Assembly: GCA_937892955.1 (NCBI GenBank)
Contig: CALBKH010000084.1
Coordinates: 119,535-183,534 of the forward strand
Direction of reading: 5' to 3'
From: an uncultured Alphaproteobacteria bacterium
GTDB taxonomy: Bacteria; Pseudomonadota; Alphaproteobacteria; Rhizobiales; Ancalomicrobiaceae
DNA length: 64,000 bases
Of this stretch, positions 11,107 to 19,812 are shown piece after piece. The position numbers and the translations under genes were made by a program. The notes below the pieces were generated by a model. That model saw only the letters and a list, made by a program, of their open reading frames with translations. It did not search any database and was not told the origin of the DNA. Positions within the stretch are counted from its first letter, which is position 1. Every line of letters starts with the position of its first letter.

Positions 11107-13107
11107 TCAAGCCGCCGCAGTGGCGCGGTTCGAGCGGACGTCGGCGAGGAAGGTCTCGACGTCCACAGTCAGTTGATCCGCCACCGCCGACAGCGCCTCG
11201 ACCACGCCGCCGACCATGCCGACGCTCTGGTCCGTCTCGTCGACGGCCCCGGCGACCAACCCCACGTCACGTGCCACCTGGGACGATCCGCCGGCGGCGC
11301 GGGTGATCGCCTCGGAGATGTCGTGCGAGGCGGCCTCCTGTTCTTCGACCGCCGCCGCGATCGCCGCGGCGAGGCCCTCGACCTCACGGATCGTGCCGAC
11401 GATGCCGCGGATCGCGTCGACCGCCTTGGTCGTCGATCGCTGGATACCGTCGATCTGGGCGGAGATCTCTTCGGTGGCCTTGGCGGTCTGTTCGGCCAGA
11501 ATCTTGACCTCGGAGGCGACGACCGCGAAGCCGCGGCCGGCGTCCCCGGCGCGGGCCGCCTCGATGGTGGCGTTGAGCGCCAGAAGGTTGGTCTGACCGG
11601 CGATGTCGCGGATGAGATCGACGACCGCGCCGATCCGTTCCGCCGCCTGCGCCAGTGCCGTCACGTCGGTGTCGGTGTCATGGGCGATGTCGGCGGCGCG
11701 CGCCACGACTTCGCTGGTCTTCTGCGCCTGACCGGAAATCTCGCGGATCGCGGCGCCGAACTCCTCGGTCGCCGCAGCCACCGATTGGACGTTGCTGGAC
11801 GCCACGTGAGATGCGGCGCTCGCCGAGCTGGTGCCGTCGCGCGCCTTGCCGGAGACGACGGCGAGTGTCTCCGCCGTGTCCCGCATGGTCTGCGTCTGCT
11901 CGGTCAAGCGGGACAGCACCTGTGAGATGCCTTTCCGGAACATCTCGACCGCGGTCTCCATCGCGCGCTTCTGGAGCCGGTCGCGCTCCGCTTCCTCGGC
12001 CGCCTTCCGGGTGAAGAGGTCGCGCTCGCGCGCACTCTCGCGATAATCCACCGCCGCATCGGCGAGCAGTCCGATCTCGTCGCGCGACGTCACCGTCGGC
12101 AGGGCGACGGCGAAGTCGCCTTCGCCGATCCGCTTCATACCGGACGCGATCGCCGCGATCGGTCGGGTGATCGACCCGATGATGAGGCGGGCGAGCACGA
12201 TCTCGAGCGCGATGATCAGAACCGACACGAAGATCAGGCCCAATTTCACATTGTCGGACGTCCGTAGCATCGTGGCTTCCGCCACCGCGGCCCGCTCCAT
12301 GGCGCTCTTGGAGAGAGTGCGCGCGATCGGGTCGAGCGCCTCGGTCGCCGCGAAGAAGTCTCGGGACTTGTCGGTGAGAGCACCCCGTCGGATCGACCAC
12401 GCCTTGAAATCGCGGCCGTAGGAGGACAGAAGCCCGGTCAGCGCACTTCCGGTGTCGGCGTCGAAACCGGCACGCCCGAGATCGGCCTCGAGCTTCTTCA
12501 TCCCATCCGCGAAGGCCTCGAGGTACTTGGCGCCGCCCCGCAGCATGAAATCCTTCTCGTGGCGCCGCAGGATCAACACCTCGACCTGCAACCGATCGAT
12601 CGTCGCCATCGACACGCCGGACGACTCGGCGAGTTTGATCCGCGCCTCCAGGGCGTGGACCGCTTGGCGAAGACGCCCGGCGAGGCCGGCGCTCTCGTCG
12701 AAGCCGAGTTCGGTCTGCACAGCGACGGTATCGCGCACCATCTGCGCGATCTTCTCGATCTCCGTGGAGATCCGGGCGCTCTCGCGCGCCACCGTCTCGA
12801 CCGGCGAAAGTGAGAGCCGCCGCGCGGTCTCCCCGGCATCCCGCAACGCCTCTTCGGCCTCTTGTGCCGTCTCCGATCGCGGTTTGGCGAGGAAGCGCGA
12901 CACGGTGAGCGAGGTCTCTTCGATCCGCCCCCGCATCCGTTCCGCCGAGATCACCTCCTCGGTCGCCGTCGATGCCTTGTCATAGGCCGAACTCGTCGAG
13001 TTCGCGCCGAGCCAGGCGACACCCGTGATGGTCCCCAAGCCGACGAGACTCACGACCATCAGCGAGATCATCTTCTTACGCAGATCGATTCGGTCGAAGC
13101 GCGGCAT
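11107..13107 (-). CDS. Methyl-accepting chemotaxis protein with HBM-type sensor domain
   Basis: A 666-residue receptor that controls CheA through CheW. Start taken at the ATG at 13107 because GGAGG lies 5 nt upstream; an ATG 26 codons earlier lacks one. Order: TM1 about 13-34; an all-helical periplasmic domain 35-286 including LRRHEKDFMLRGGAKYL near 180-196, typical of helical bimodular (HBM) domains that bind organic acids; TM2 287-310; HAMP to about 362; signalling domain with hairpin tip IRDIAGQTNLLALNATIEAA. No C-terminal CheR-binding pentapeptide is visible. It lies downstream of the kinase/regulator pair that faces urtABCDE, so a role in taxis toward a nitrogen compound is conceivable but unproven. 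Confidence 0.92.
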   Translation of the reverse strand: MPRFDRIDLRKKMISLMVVSLVGLGTITGVAWLGANSTSSAYDKASTATEEVISAERMRGRIEETSLTVSRFLAKPRSETAQEAEEALRDAGETARRLSLSPVETVARESARISTEIEKIAQMVRDTVAVQTELGFDESAGLAGRLRQAVHALEARIKLAESSGVSMATIDRLQVEVLILRRHEKDFMLRGGAKYLEAFADGMKKLEADLGRAGFDADTGSALTGLLSSYGRDFKAWSIRRGALTDKSRDFFAATEALDPIARTLSKSAMERAAVAEATMLRTSDNVKLGLIFVSVLIIALEIVLARLIIGSITRPIAAIASGMKRIGEGDFAVALPTVTSRDEIGLLADAAVDYRESARERDLFTRKAAEEAERDRLQKRAMETAVEMFRKGISQVLSRLTEQTQTMRDTAETLAVVSGKARDGTSSASAASHVASSNVQSVAAATEEFGAAIREISGQAQKTSEVVARAADIAHDTDTDVTALAQAAERIGAVVDLIRDIAGQTNLLALNATIEAARAGDAGRGFAVVASEVKILAEQTAKATEEISAQIDGIQRSTTKAVDAIRGIVGTIREVEGLAAAIAAAVEEQEAASHDISEAITRAAGGSSQVARDVGLVAGAVDETDQSVGMVGGVVEALSAVADQLTVDVETFLADVRSNRATAAA

Positions 13108-13425
13108 AGGTTCCTCCCACAGATCGATCCGATGGGACTTCCATCTTCGTTTCCGTAGAGTTAACCAAGCAGCCCGCGACGCCATCGACCGCTGTTCATT
13201 TCGGTAATTTTTATAATTTCACAGCAAGCCTCAACCAGACGACGAATTCACCGAGAGCAGAACGGAATGATTTCCGTGATGACGGAAGTCGATATATGAA
13301 TTTATACGTATGAAATATACTCGAGGCGACCGATTTGACCCGAGATTTCTCGACGACACCCGTACCACGCCGGCGCCTCCGAATCGGCCGGTCACCGCTG
13401 CGATGCCGGCGGGGCGCCGCACTCC
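13108..13425. other. AT-rich intergenic region upstream of the MCP
   Basis: This 318 bp gap between the MCP and the regulator gene contains unusually AT-rich patches (about 13198-13222 and 13288-13320) and probably carries the MCP promoter. No gene was recognised; a short frame across it has no ribosome binding site. Confidence 0.4.
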
Positions 13426-14343
13426 TCACCCGATCGCCTTCAGCGCCATCACCGCGGCCGAAGCCCGGTTCTCCACCCCGAGCTTCGAATAGACCTGCTC
13501 GAGGTGCTTGTTCACGGTGCGTGGTGAGAGCCCGAGGATGTCGCCGATGTCGCGGTTGGACTTGCCGCGGGCGATCCACAGCAGCACCTCCGCCTCGCGG
13601 CCGGTGAGCTGGAAGCGCCGGCGCAACGCCGCCTCCTCGCCGCCGCTCTCCTCGCTGGTCAGGCGGAACAGCAACTCGTCCTCGCCGGTGCGGCCGAGGA
13701 AGGTGAGGCTCACCCGCCGCTCGCCGCTCGCCGGCAGGGCGATCGCCCCCTCGCCTTCGCCCGTCGACCGACGCGCGATCTCGGCGCGGACCTCCGACGG
13801 CAGCGCCGTCTCGCCGCCCTCCTCCGCGCCGACTTCGGCGAGGAGGCGCGCCGCCTGCGGCGTCGCCCAGGCGATGCGGCCGGCGGCGTCGGTGGCGAGC
13901 AGGTAGCGCCCCGCGGTGTCGAGCGCCATGCGCGCCGAGCGTTCGCGCCGGGCATTGGCGAGGTGGACGCGGATGCGGGCGGTGAGTTCGTCGAGCACGA
14001 TCGGCTTGGTGACGTAGTCGACGCCACCGGCCGACAGCCCCTCGACGATGTGCTCGGTCTCGGAGAGGCCGGTCATGAAGATGATCGGCACGTCGGCGGT
14101 GGCGGCGAGCCGCTTCAGCCGCCGACAGGTCTCGAACCCGTCGATCCCCGGCATCACCGCGTCCATCAGGATGACGTCCGGGGTGATGCGCTCGACGATG
14201 GTCAGCGCCTGTTCGCCCCCCGTCGCCACCAGCACCATGGCGCCGCCCGCCTCCAACGCTTCGGTGAGGAAACCGAGCGTATCCGGCGTGTCGTCGACCA
14301 CCAGGACGATGTCGCGGGTCGATGAGGCCTCAGACGTCGACAT
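13426..14343 (-). CDS. Response regulator: receiver, PAS-like middle, LuxR-type HTH
   Basis: A 305-residue transcription factor. Receiver at about 11-125, with acidic pair Asp17-Asp18, phospho-acceptor Asp61 in ILMDAVMPGIDG, and Lys in YVTKPIV. Middle about 140-230 resembles a reduced PAS fold (AGRYLLATDAAGRIAWATPQA). C-terminal LuxR helix-turn-helix 243-300: LTGREAEVLLWIARGKSNRDI, then LSPRTVNKHLEQVYSKLGVENR. Its start overlaps the end of the permease-kinase gene by 14 nt, so the two are translated together and form a cognate pair. The divergent urt operon and a dyad upstream of urtA are the obvious candidate targets. DNA binding is inferred from the HTH. Confidence 0.92.
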   Translation of the reverse strand: MSTSEASSTRDIVLVVDDTPDTLGFLTEALEAGGAMVLVATGGEQALTIVERITPDVILMDAVMPGIDGFETCRRLKRLAATADVPIIFMTGLSETEHIVEGLSAGGVDYVTKPIVLDELTARIRVHLANARRERSARMALDTAGRYLLATDAAGRIAWATPQAARLLAEVGAEEGGETALPSEVRAEIARRSTGEGEGAIALPASGERRVSLTFLGRTGEDELLFRLTSEESGGEEAALRRRFQLTGREAEVLLWIARGKSNRDIGDILGLSPRTVNKHLEQVYSKLGVENRASAAVMALKAIG

Positions 14344-17300
14344 CGAAGCTCTCCAGTTCGCTCACCACCCGCCCGAGATCGAAGGCGGCCAGGGCGCGGC
14401 GCAACTCGACGAGGCGCGGATCGGGACCGTTCCCCGCCGCGACGAGCCGCGCCTCGACCGCCGTCAGCTTCTGATCGAGACCCCGGACATAGCCGATCCG
14501 GGCGAGTTGCAACATCTCGGCGATCTCCACCCGATCGGGAGCCGCACCGACGCCGGCGTCGGCCACGGCCGGAGCCGATGCGGCCGGCGGCGGCGGTTGC
14601 GGGACCGGCCGCGGCGCCTCCGGCCCCTCCGCGTCGAGCCACTCGAGCCCGAGGCGGGTCTGCAGGATGTCGAAGAGGCGTGCGAGATCGAAGGGCTTGG
14701 CGAGCACCTCGTCGTGCGCCGCCTCCGCGCCGGCCGGCGGAGCGGTGTCGCCGACGTTGGCCGACAGGATGACGATCGGCGCCGCTCCGTGCCCCGCCTC
14801 GCGCAGCCGCCGCGCCACCTCCCAACCGTCCATGCCCGGCATCGAGATGTCGAGCAGGAAGAGGTCCGGTCGGATCTCCGCCGCCAGCGTCAACGCCGAA
14901 GGCCCGTCCTCGGCCTCGGCGACGGTGAAGCCCAGCGGCTCCAGAGCCGCACGCACCACGCCGCGATGATCGGGATCGTCGTCGACCACCATGATCGTCC
15001 GCCGCGGCCCCGCGTAACCGCGGCGCGGCCGCGGCGCCGGCTCGGCGACCGGATCGGCGCGCACCCCGAGATGCACCCGCACTCGGAAGCGGCTGCCCTC
15101 GCCGGGCGTGCTGTCGACGCGGATGTCGCCGCCCATCAACGTCACCAGCATCTTCGAGATGGTCAGGCCCAGCCCCAGCCCCGGCGCCCCCTTGGCGGTG
15201 CGGCCGCGCTCGAACGGCTCGAAGATGTGGGCGATGTCGGCTTCGGCGATCCCCCGTCCGGTGTCGGTGACGGTGAAGGTGGCGATCTCGTGCCGCATGT
15301 TGAGATCGAGATGGACCGAGCCGCGATCGGTGAACTTGATGGCGTTGGAGATGAGATTGACCAGGATCTGCTTCAGCCGCTTCTCGTCGGTGACCACCAG
15401 TTCCGGCAGCCGAGTCGGCCGGGTGAAGCGGAAGGCGAGCCCCTTGGCCTCGGCTTGGAGGCGGAACATGTCGACGAGCTGGTCGAGGAAGTCGGGCAGG
15501 CGGATCTCGTTGCGGGCGAGTTCGAGCCGCCCCGCCTCGATGCGGGAGATGTCGAGAAGCCCGTCGATCAGCCCGGAGAGATGCTCGGCCGAGCGGCGGA
15601 TGACGCGCACCGCGTTGGCGCGCGTCGGCGGCACGCCCGCATCGCGCTCCAGGATCTGGGCGTAGCCGAGGACGGCGTTGAGCGGCGTCCTCAGCTCGTG
15701 GGAGAGACCGACGAGATAACGGCTCTTGGCGAAGTTCGCCGCCTCGGCCGCCTCCTTCGCCTTCTGCAATTCGGCGTCGGTACGTTCGTGGGCGGCGATC
15801 TCGTCCAGCAGCAGCCCGGTCTGACGCGCCGATTCCTCCTGCGCCACCCGCCGGCTCTCGTGCGCCAGCACGAAGAACCAGGCGACCACGCCGGCGACGA
15901 TGAAGAGCACGAAGAAGGCCGACCACAGCGCCCGCGTCAGCGCCGCCTCCGCCTCCGCCGAGCCGACCGCCGAGCGGGCGTGGATGGCGAAGAGCACGAC
16001 GCCGATCGCCACCGAAATCGCCGTCAGCACCGCGACGTATTCGGCCAACCGCGGCCTGAGCAGCCGGCCGATCCGCTCCGGCAGCAGCGCCGCGACGGCG
16101 CCGCGCGCCTGCGCCGAGATCCGCGCCTGCGGTTTGCACAGGTCGCCGCAGCGGGCGTCGAGCGAACAGCACAGCGAGCAGATCGGCGCGTCGTAGGCCG
16201 GGCAATGGGCGGTATCCTCCGGCTCGAACGGATGCTCGCACACCGAACAGCGGATGGTGTCCTGCGCCCGCCACTCGCTCTTCGGCTTGCGCGCCAGATA
16301 GTAGCGCCCGTCGGTCGCCCAGGCGATGAGCGGCGCGGTGACGAGCGCCGTCGCCAGCGCCACGAAGGGCGCGAAGGCTCGGGCGATCTCGCCGAAGGCG
16401 CCGGTCGCCGCCGCCAGCGCCAGCGCCGTGGCGATCGCCATCGACCCGACCCCGACCGGATTGACGTCCCACAGATGCGCCCGCATGAACTCGATGCCCG
16501 GCGGCGCGAGCCCCAGCGGCTTGTTGATCGCGAGATCGGCGGTGATCGCCCCCAGCCACGCCACCGCGACGATGGCGAACAGCCCGAGCGTCTTCTCCAG
16601 CGCCTCGTAGATACCGAGCTCCATCAAGAGGAGCGCGATCGACACGTTGAACACCAGCCACACCACCCGGCCGGGGTGGGAATGGGTCAGCCGCGAGAAG
16701 AAGTTCGACCAGGCGAGCGACCCGGCATAGGCGTTCATCACGTTGATCTTGAGCTGCGACACCACGACGAAGGCGGCGGTCAGCACCGTCGCCGCCTCCT
16801 TCGACGGCAGCATGTAGGAGAACGCCACCTGGAACATGTGCGCCGGCTCGCCGGCATGTTCCGCGGGCACACCCAGGCGCAGCGCGATCACCGCCAGCAG
16901 CGACCCGGCGAAGAGCTTGGGCAGGCCGAGCACCACCCAACCGGCGCCGGCGAAGAAGGTGCCGAGCCGCTGGCCGAGCCGCCCGAGCGCGGCGCGCAGG
17001 CCCCTCCCCTCGCCCGCCTTCCCGCCCTCGGCCGGTAGGAAGCGCAGGAAGTCGACCTGTTCGCCGATCTGCGGCATCAGGGCCAGGATCACCGACGAGG
17101 CGAGGCCGAAACGGACGAGATCGAACTCCTCGAACGCCGTCCCCGGCACCCCGCCCCGAGACACCCCCCCGAACTGCCACCACGCCGCGAACTGCGCCGG
17201 ATCCTTCCAGGCGATGAAGGCGAAAGGGGCGATGTTGAGGACGATCCAGAACGGCTGGGTCCACAGCTGGAAGCGCGAGATCGCGGTGATGCCGTAGATC

Positions 17301-17791
17301 ACCAGCGGGATCACCGCCAGTGCTGAGAGGATGTAGGAGAGCCACAGCGGGATGCCGAAGGCGAGTTCCAGCGCCCCCGACATGATCGACGCCTCGATGG
17401 CGAAGAGGATGAAGGTGAAGCTGGCGTAGATCAGCGACGTGACGGTCGAGCCGATGTAGCCGAAGCCGGCACCGCGGGTGAGAAGATCGATGTCGACGCC
17501 GTAGCGCGCCGCGGTCCGGGCGATCGGCAGGCCGGTGACCAGCAGGATCACCGAGACCGCGAGGATGGCCGCGGTGGCGTTGACCACCCCGTGCGCCAGC
17601 GTGATCGCCCCGCCGATCGCTTCGAGCGCCAGGAACGAGATCGCCCCGATGGCGGTCTGGGCGACGCGCGGCGCCGACCACTTGCGCGCGCTCTTCGCCG
17701 TGAAGCGCAGCGCATAGTCCTCGAGCGTCTGGTTGGCGACCCAGCGATTGTATTCGCGTCGGACGGGAAGAATGCGCTGCTGACCGGCCAC
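14330..17791 (-). CDS. NCS1-type permease fused to a hybrid sensor histidine kinase
   Basis: A very large sensor, 1153 residues from a GTG at 17791 chosen for AGGAG about 10 nt upstream; the frame is open further but without a ribosome site. Order: an NCS1 (purine/cytosine/allantoin permease) domain of about 12 helices, 30-500; a Cys-rich stretch 515-552 (CSVC, C530, CSLCC, two more Cys), possibly a metal site; two more helices about 583-640; a coiled linker; HisKA with His698 in SHELRTPLN; HATPase with N-box near 813 and GLGLGL; a receiver with Asp981 in LFLLDISMPGMDG; and a Pro-rich C-terminal tail with a helical domain that may be HPt-like, though no clear phospho-His was found. It probably senses a transported or bound nitrogen ligand (urea or a nucleobase breakdown product) and phosphorylates the overlapping LuxR-type regulator. 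The fusion resembles transporter-kinases such as CbrA in principle, with a different permease family. Confidence 0.9.
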   Translation of the reverse strand: MAGQQRILPVRREYNRWVANQTLEDYALRFTAKSARKWSAPRVAQTAIGAISFLALEAIGGAITLAHGVVNATAAILAVSVILLVTGLPIARTAARYGVDIDLLTRGAGFGYIGSTVTSLIYASFTFILFAIEASIMSGALELAFGIPLWLSYILSALAVIPLVIYGITAISRFQLWTQPFWIVLNIAPFAFIAWKDPAQFAAWWQFGGVSRGGVPGTAFEEFDLVRFGLASSVILALMPQIGEQVDFLRFLPAEGGKAGEGRGLRAALGRLGQRLGTFFAGAGWVVLGLPKLFAGSLLAVIALRLGVPAEHAGEPAHMFQVAFSYMLPSKEAATVLTAAFVVVSQLKINVMNAYAGSLAWSNFFSRLTHSHPGRVVWLVFNVSIALLLMELGIYEALEKTLGLFAIVAVAWLGAITADLAINKPLGLAPPGIEFMRAHLWDVNPVGVGSMAIATALALAAATGAFGEIARAFAPFVALATALVTAPLIAWATDGRYYLARKPKSEWRAQDTIRCSVCEHPFEPEDTAHCPAYDAPICSLCCSLDARCGDLCKPQARISAQARGAVAALLPERIGRLLRPRLAEYVAVLTAISVAIGVVLFAIHARSAVGSAEAEAALTRALWSAFFVLFIVAGVVAWFFVLAHESRRVAQEESARQTGLLLDEIAAHERTDAELQKAKEAAEAANFAKSRYLVGLSHELRTPLNAVLGYAQILERDAGVPPTRANAVRVIRRSAEHLSGLIDGLLDISRIEAGRLELARNEIRLPDFLDQLVDMFRLQAEAKGLAFRFTRPTRLPELVVTDEKRLKQILVNLISNAIKFTDRGSVHLDLNMRHEIATFTVTDTGRGIAEADIAHIFEPFERGRTAKGAPGLGLGLTISKMLVTLMGGDIRVDSTPGEGSRFRVRVHLGVRADPVAEPAPRPRRGYAGPRRTIMVVDDDPDHRGVVRAALEPLGFTVAEAEDGPSALTLAAEIRPDLFLLDISMPGMDGWEVARRLREAGHGAAPIVILSANVGDTAPPAGAEAAHDEVLAKPFDLARLFDILQTRLGLEWLDAEGPEAPRPVPQPPPPAASAPAVADAGVGAAPDRVEIAEMLQLARIGYVRGLDQKLTAVEARLVAAGNGPDPRLVELRRALAAFDLGRVVSELESFDVDV

Positions 17792-18002
17792 GACGGAAAA
17801 ACTCCTCGATACCGCCCGCGAAACAGCAAGAAGCATGCAAACCGCCGCCGTGCGAGGCCTCTCACTCCCCGAGGGCGACGCCCACGACCCGGTGGCGTCG
17901 ATCGCCGGCGCCGCACGGGCGCGAACGGAACGGCGCACCGCAGAAAGAATGTCGCACCTCCGGCCCGCGACCCCGCGCTGAGCCGTGACTTCGCTCGCCG
18001 TC

Positions 18003-18039
18003 GCAGCATCACGCCCAATTTATAGGCAGCATGATGCCC
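18003..18039. promoter_or_regulatory. Candidate tandem operator sites
   Basis: GCAGCATCACGCCC (18003-18016) and GCAGCATGATGCCC (18026-18039) are direct repeats with 12 of 14 identities, 23 bp apart (about two helical turns), flanking an AT-rich AATTTATA. Such spacing suits paired binding of a regulator around a promoter. No experimental support. Confidence 0.35.
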
Positions 18040-18073
18040 ATTTCTCGAGCAGGTCGCACCGTTGGGCAGAACC

Positions 18074-18089
18074 TACGTCAGACGACGTA
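18074..18089. promoter_or_regulatory. Candidate LuxR-type regulator binding dyad upstream of urtA
   Basis: TACGTC-AGAC-GACGTA is a perfect 6+6 dyad (18074-18079 and 18084-18089), followed by TAGGG, and centred about 104 bp before the urtA ATG. TACG/CGTA half-sites of this kind are common for LuxR-family response regulators. The divergently encoded regulator is the natural candidate ligand. Confidence 0.45.
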
Positions 18090-18185
18090 TAGGGCGCGGC
18101 GCAACATGGCTCCAGGCTCCCCTCCAACGAGTTCGAACCCGAGCTCGTGAGATCGAAATCGAACGCTTCTTGGGGGAGTGTGTCC

Positions 18186-19490
18186 ATGTCGAAATTCGTT
18201 GCCGATGCCATGTCCCGTCGCGCCTTCGGCGCCCTCGTCGGCGCCGTGATCGCCTCCGGCGCCTTCTCCGGCGCCGCGGCGGCCGCCGACACCATCAAGG
18301 TCGGCATCCTGCACTCGCTCTCCGGCACCATGGCCATCTCGGAGACGACGCTGAAGGACACGATGCTGTTCCTCATCGACGAGCAGAACAAGAAGGGCGG
18401 CGTCCTCGGCAAGAAGCTCGAGGCGGTCGTCGTCGACCCGGCCTCCAACTGGCCGCTGTTCGCCGAGAAGGCCCGCGAACTCATCACCAAGGACAAGGTC
18501 TCGGCCGTGTTCGGCTGCTGGACCTCGGTCAGCCGCAAGTCGGTGCTGCCGGTGTTCAAGGAACTCAACAACATCCTCTTCTACCCCGTCCAGTACGAGG
18601 GTGAAGAGTCCGAGCGCAACGTCTTCTACACCGGCGCCGCGCCGAACCAGCAGGCCATCCCGGCCGTCGACTACCTGATGTCGAAGGACGGCGGCGAAGT
18701 GAAGCGTTGGGTGCTCGCCGGCACCGACTACGTCTATCCGCGCACCACCAACAAGATCCTAGAGGCCTACCTCAAGGCCAAGGGCGTCGCCGCGGAAGAC
18801 ATCATGATCAACTATACGCCGTTCGGTCACTCCGACTGGCAGACCATCGTCTCCGACATCAAGAAGTTCGGTTCGGCCGGCAAGAAGACCGCGGTCGTGT
18901 CGACCATCAACGGCGACGCCAACGTTCCCTTCTACAAGGAACTCGGCAACCAGGGGCTGAAGGCCACCGACATCCCGGTGGTGGCTTTCTCGGTCGGTGA
19001 GGAAGAACTCGCCGGCATCGACACCAAGCCGCTGCTCGGCCACCTCGCCGCGTGGAACTACTTCCAGTCCGTCAAGGACCCGGCGAACGACGCCTTCATC
19101 GCCAAGTGGAAGGAATTCACCAAGAACCCGAAGCGCGTCACCAACGACCCGATGGAAGCCCACGTCATCGGCTTCCAGATGTGGGTCAAGGCGGTCGAGA
19201 AGGCCGGCACCGTCGATCCGGACAAGGTCATCGACGCGCTCCCGGGCATCGAGGCCCCCAACCTGACCGGCGGCATCTCCAAGATGCTCCCGAACCACCA
19301 CATCACCAAGCCGGTGCTCATCGGCGAGATCAAGGCCGACGGCCAGTTCGACGTGGTGTGGAAGACCAAGGACCTCGTCCCCGGCGACGCCTGGACCGAC
19401 TTCCTTCCCGGCTCCAAGGACCTCGAGGCCGACTGGGTGTCGCTCAAGTGCGGCAACTACAACACCGTCACCAAGAAGTGCGGCGGCTGA
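18186..19490 (+). CDS. urtA: Urea ABC transporter substrate-binding protein UrtA
   Basis: A 434-residue periplasmic receptor of the branched-chain amino acid/urea/amide class that delivers urea to UrtBC. The N-terminus carries a signal with a twin-arginine-like MSRRAFGALV, a hydrophobic stretch, and a probable cut near AAAADT. The mature part begins IKVGILHSLSGTMAISE and includes VFGCWTSVSRKSVLPVFKE and LFYPVQYEGEESERNVFYTG, both highly characteristic of UrtA. GGGGGAG lies about 8 nt before the ATG at 18186. It is first in urtABCDE; a strong palindrome follows its stop, which may raise UrtA above the membrane subunits. Urea specificity is by family resemblance. Confidence 0.95.
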   Translation: MSKFVADAMSRRAFGALVGAVIASGAFSGAAAAADTIKVGILHSLSGTMAISETTLKDTMLFLIDEQNKKGGVLGKKLEAVVVDPASNWPLFAEKARELITKDKVSAVFGCWTSVSRKSVLPVFKELNNILFYPVQYEGEESERNVFYTGAAPNQQAIPAVDYLMSKDGGEVKRWVLAGTDYVYPRTTNKILEAYLKAKGVAAEDIMINYTPFGHSDWQTIVSDIKKFGSAGKKTAVVSTINGDANVPFYKELGNQGLKATDIPVVAFSVGEEELAGIDTKPLLGHLAAWNYFQSVKDPANDAFIAKWKEFTKNPKRVTNDPMEAHVIGFQMWVKAVEKAGTVDPDKVIDALPGIEAPNLTGGISKMLPNHHITKPVLIGEIKADGQFDVVWKTKDLVPGDAWTDFLPGSKDLEADWVSLKCGNYNTVTKKCGG

Positions 19491-19498
19491 TGCGGTTC

Positions 19499-19526
19499 GG
19501 CGGACCGGAGGCGCCTCCGGTCCGCC
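19499..19526. terminator. Perfect 28-bp palindrome after urtA
   Basis: GGCGGACCGGAGGC (19499-19512) is followed immediately by its exact complement (19513-19526), starting 8 bp after the urtA stop. No T-run follows, so it is more likely an mRNA 3'-end stabiliser or partial terminator than a strong intrinsic terminator. Confidence 0.55.
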
Positions 19527-19578
19527 CTTCGCGCCCATCGGCGTGACGACGAGATCCGGGCCGGGCGAATGCCCGGCT

Positions 19579-19736
19579 CCCCTTCTCCCCTCGCGGGAGA
19601 AGGTGGCCGAAGGCCGGATGAGGGGGCGCGCCGAAGGCGCATCCACCGCCGGCTCCGAGGCGAGGCTCGGGATGCCGCTCCGCGGCACGCCCTCATCCGC
19701 CCCTCCGGGGCACCTTCTCCCGCGAGGGGAGAAGGG
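19579..19736. repeat. Inverted-repeat element between urtA and urtB, CTTCTCCC family
   Basis: Arms of about 47 bp (19579-19625 and 19690-19736) are near-perfect inverse copies for CCCTTCTCCCCTCGCGGGAG and continue through CGGATGAGGG, enclosing about 64 bp. The same family occurs at 9391-9551. It fills most of the 322 bp urtA-urtB gap; the rest shows nothing further. Confidence 0.75.
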
Positions 19737-19812
19737 CGACCGCGTCCCGCGGTCGGTTCGCAGATCTTCGGCGCCGTCCTCGCGACCACGCCGCCCACGG
19801 GACCCGAGACGC

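Larger units (their letters stand above)
17792..18185. other. Divergent control region between sensor kinase and urtA
   Basis: This 394 bp gap holds the promoters of urtA and of the permease-kinase. It contains a direct repeat (18003-18039) and a dyad (18074-18089), listed separately. No coding frame of quality was seen. Confidence 0.6.

Noticed and set aside
14048..17840. Very long open frames on both strands across the permease-kinase gene (about 1000-1200 codons)
   Set aside because: They are Arg/Pro/Gly-rich, without domains; only the frame with NCS1, HisKA and receiver motifs is real. High GC makes stop-free shadow frames common.
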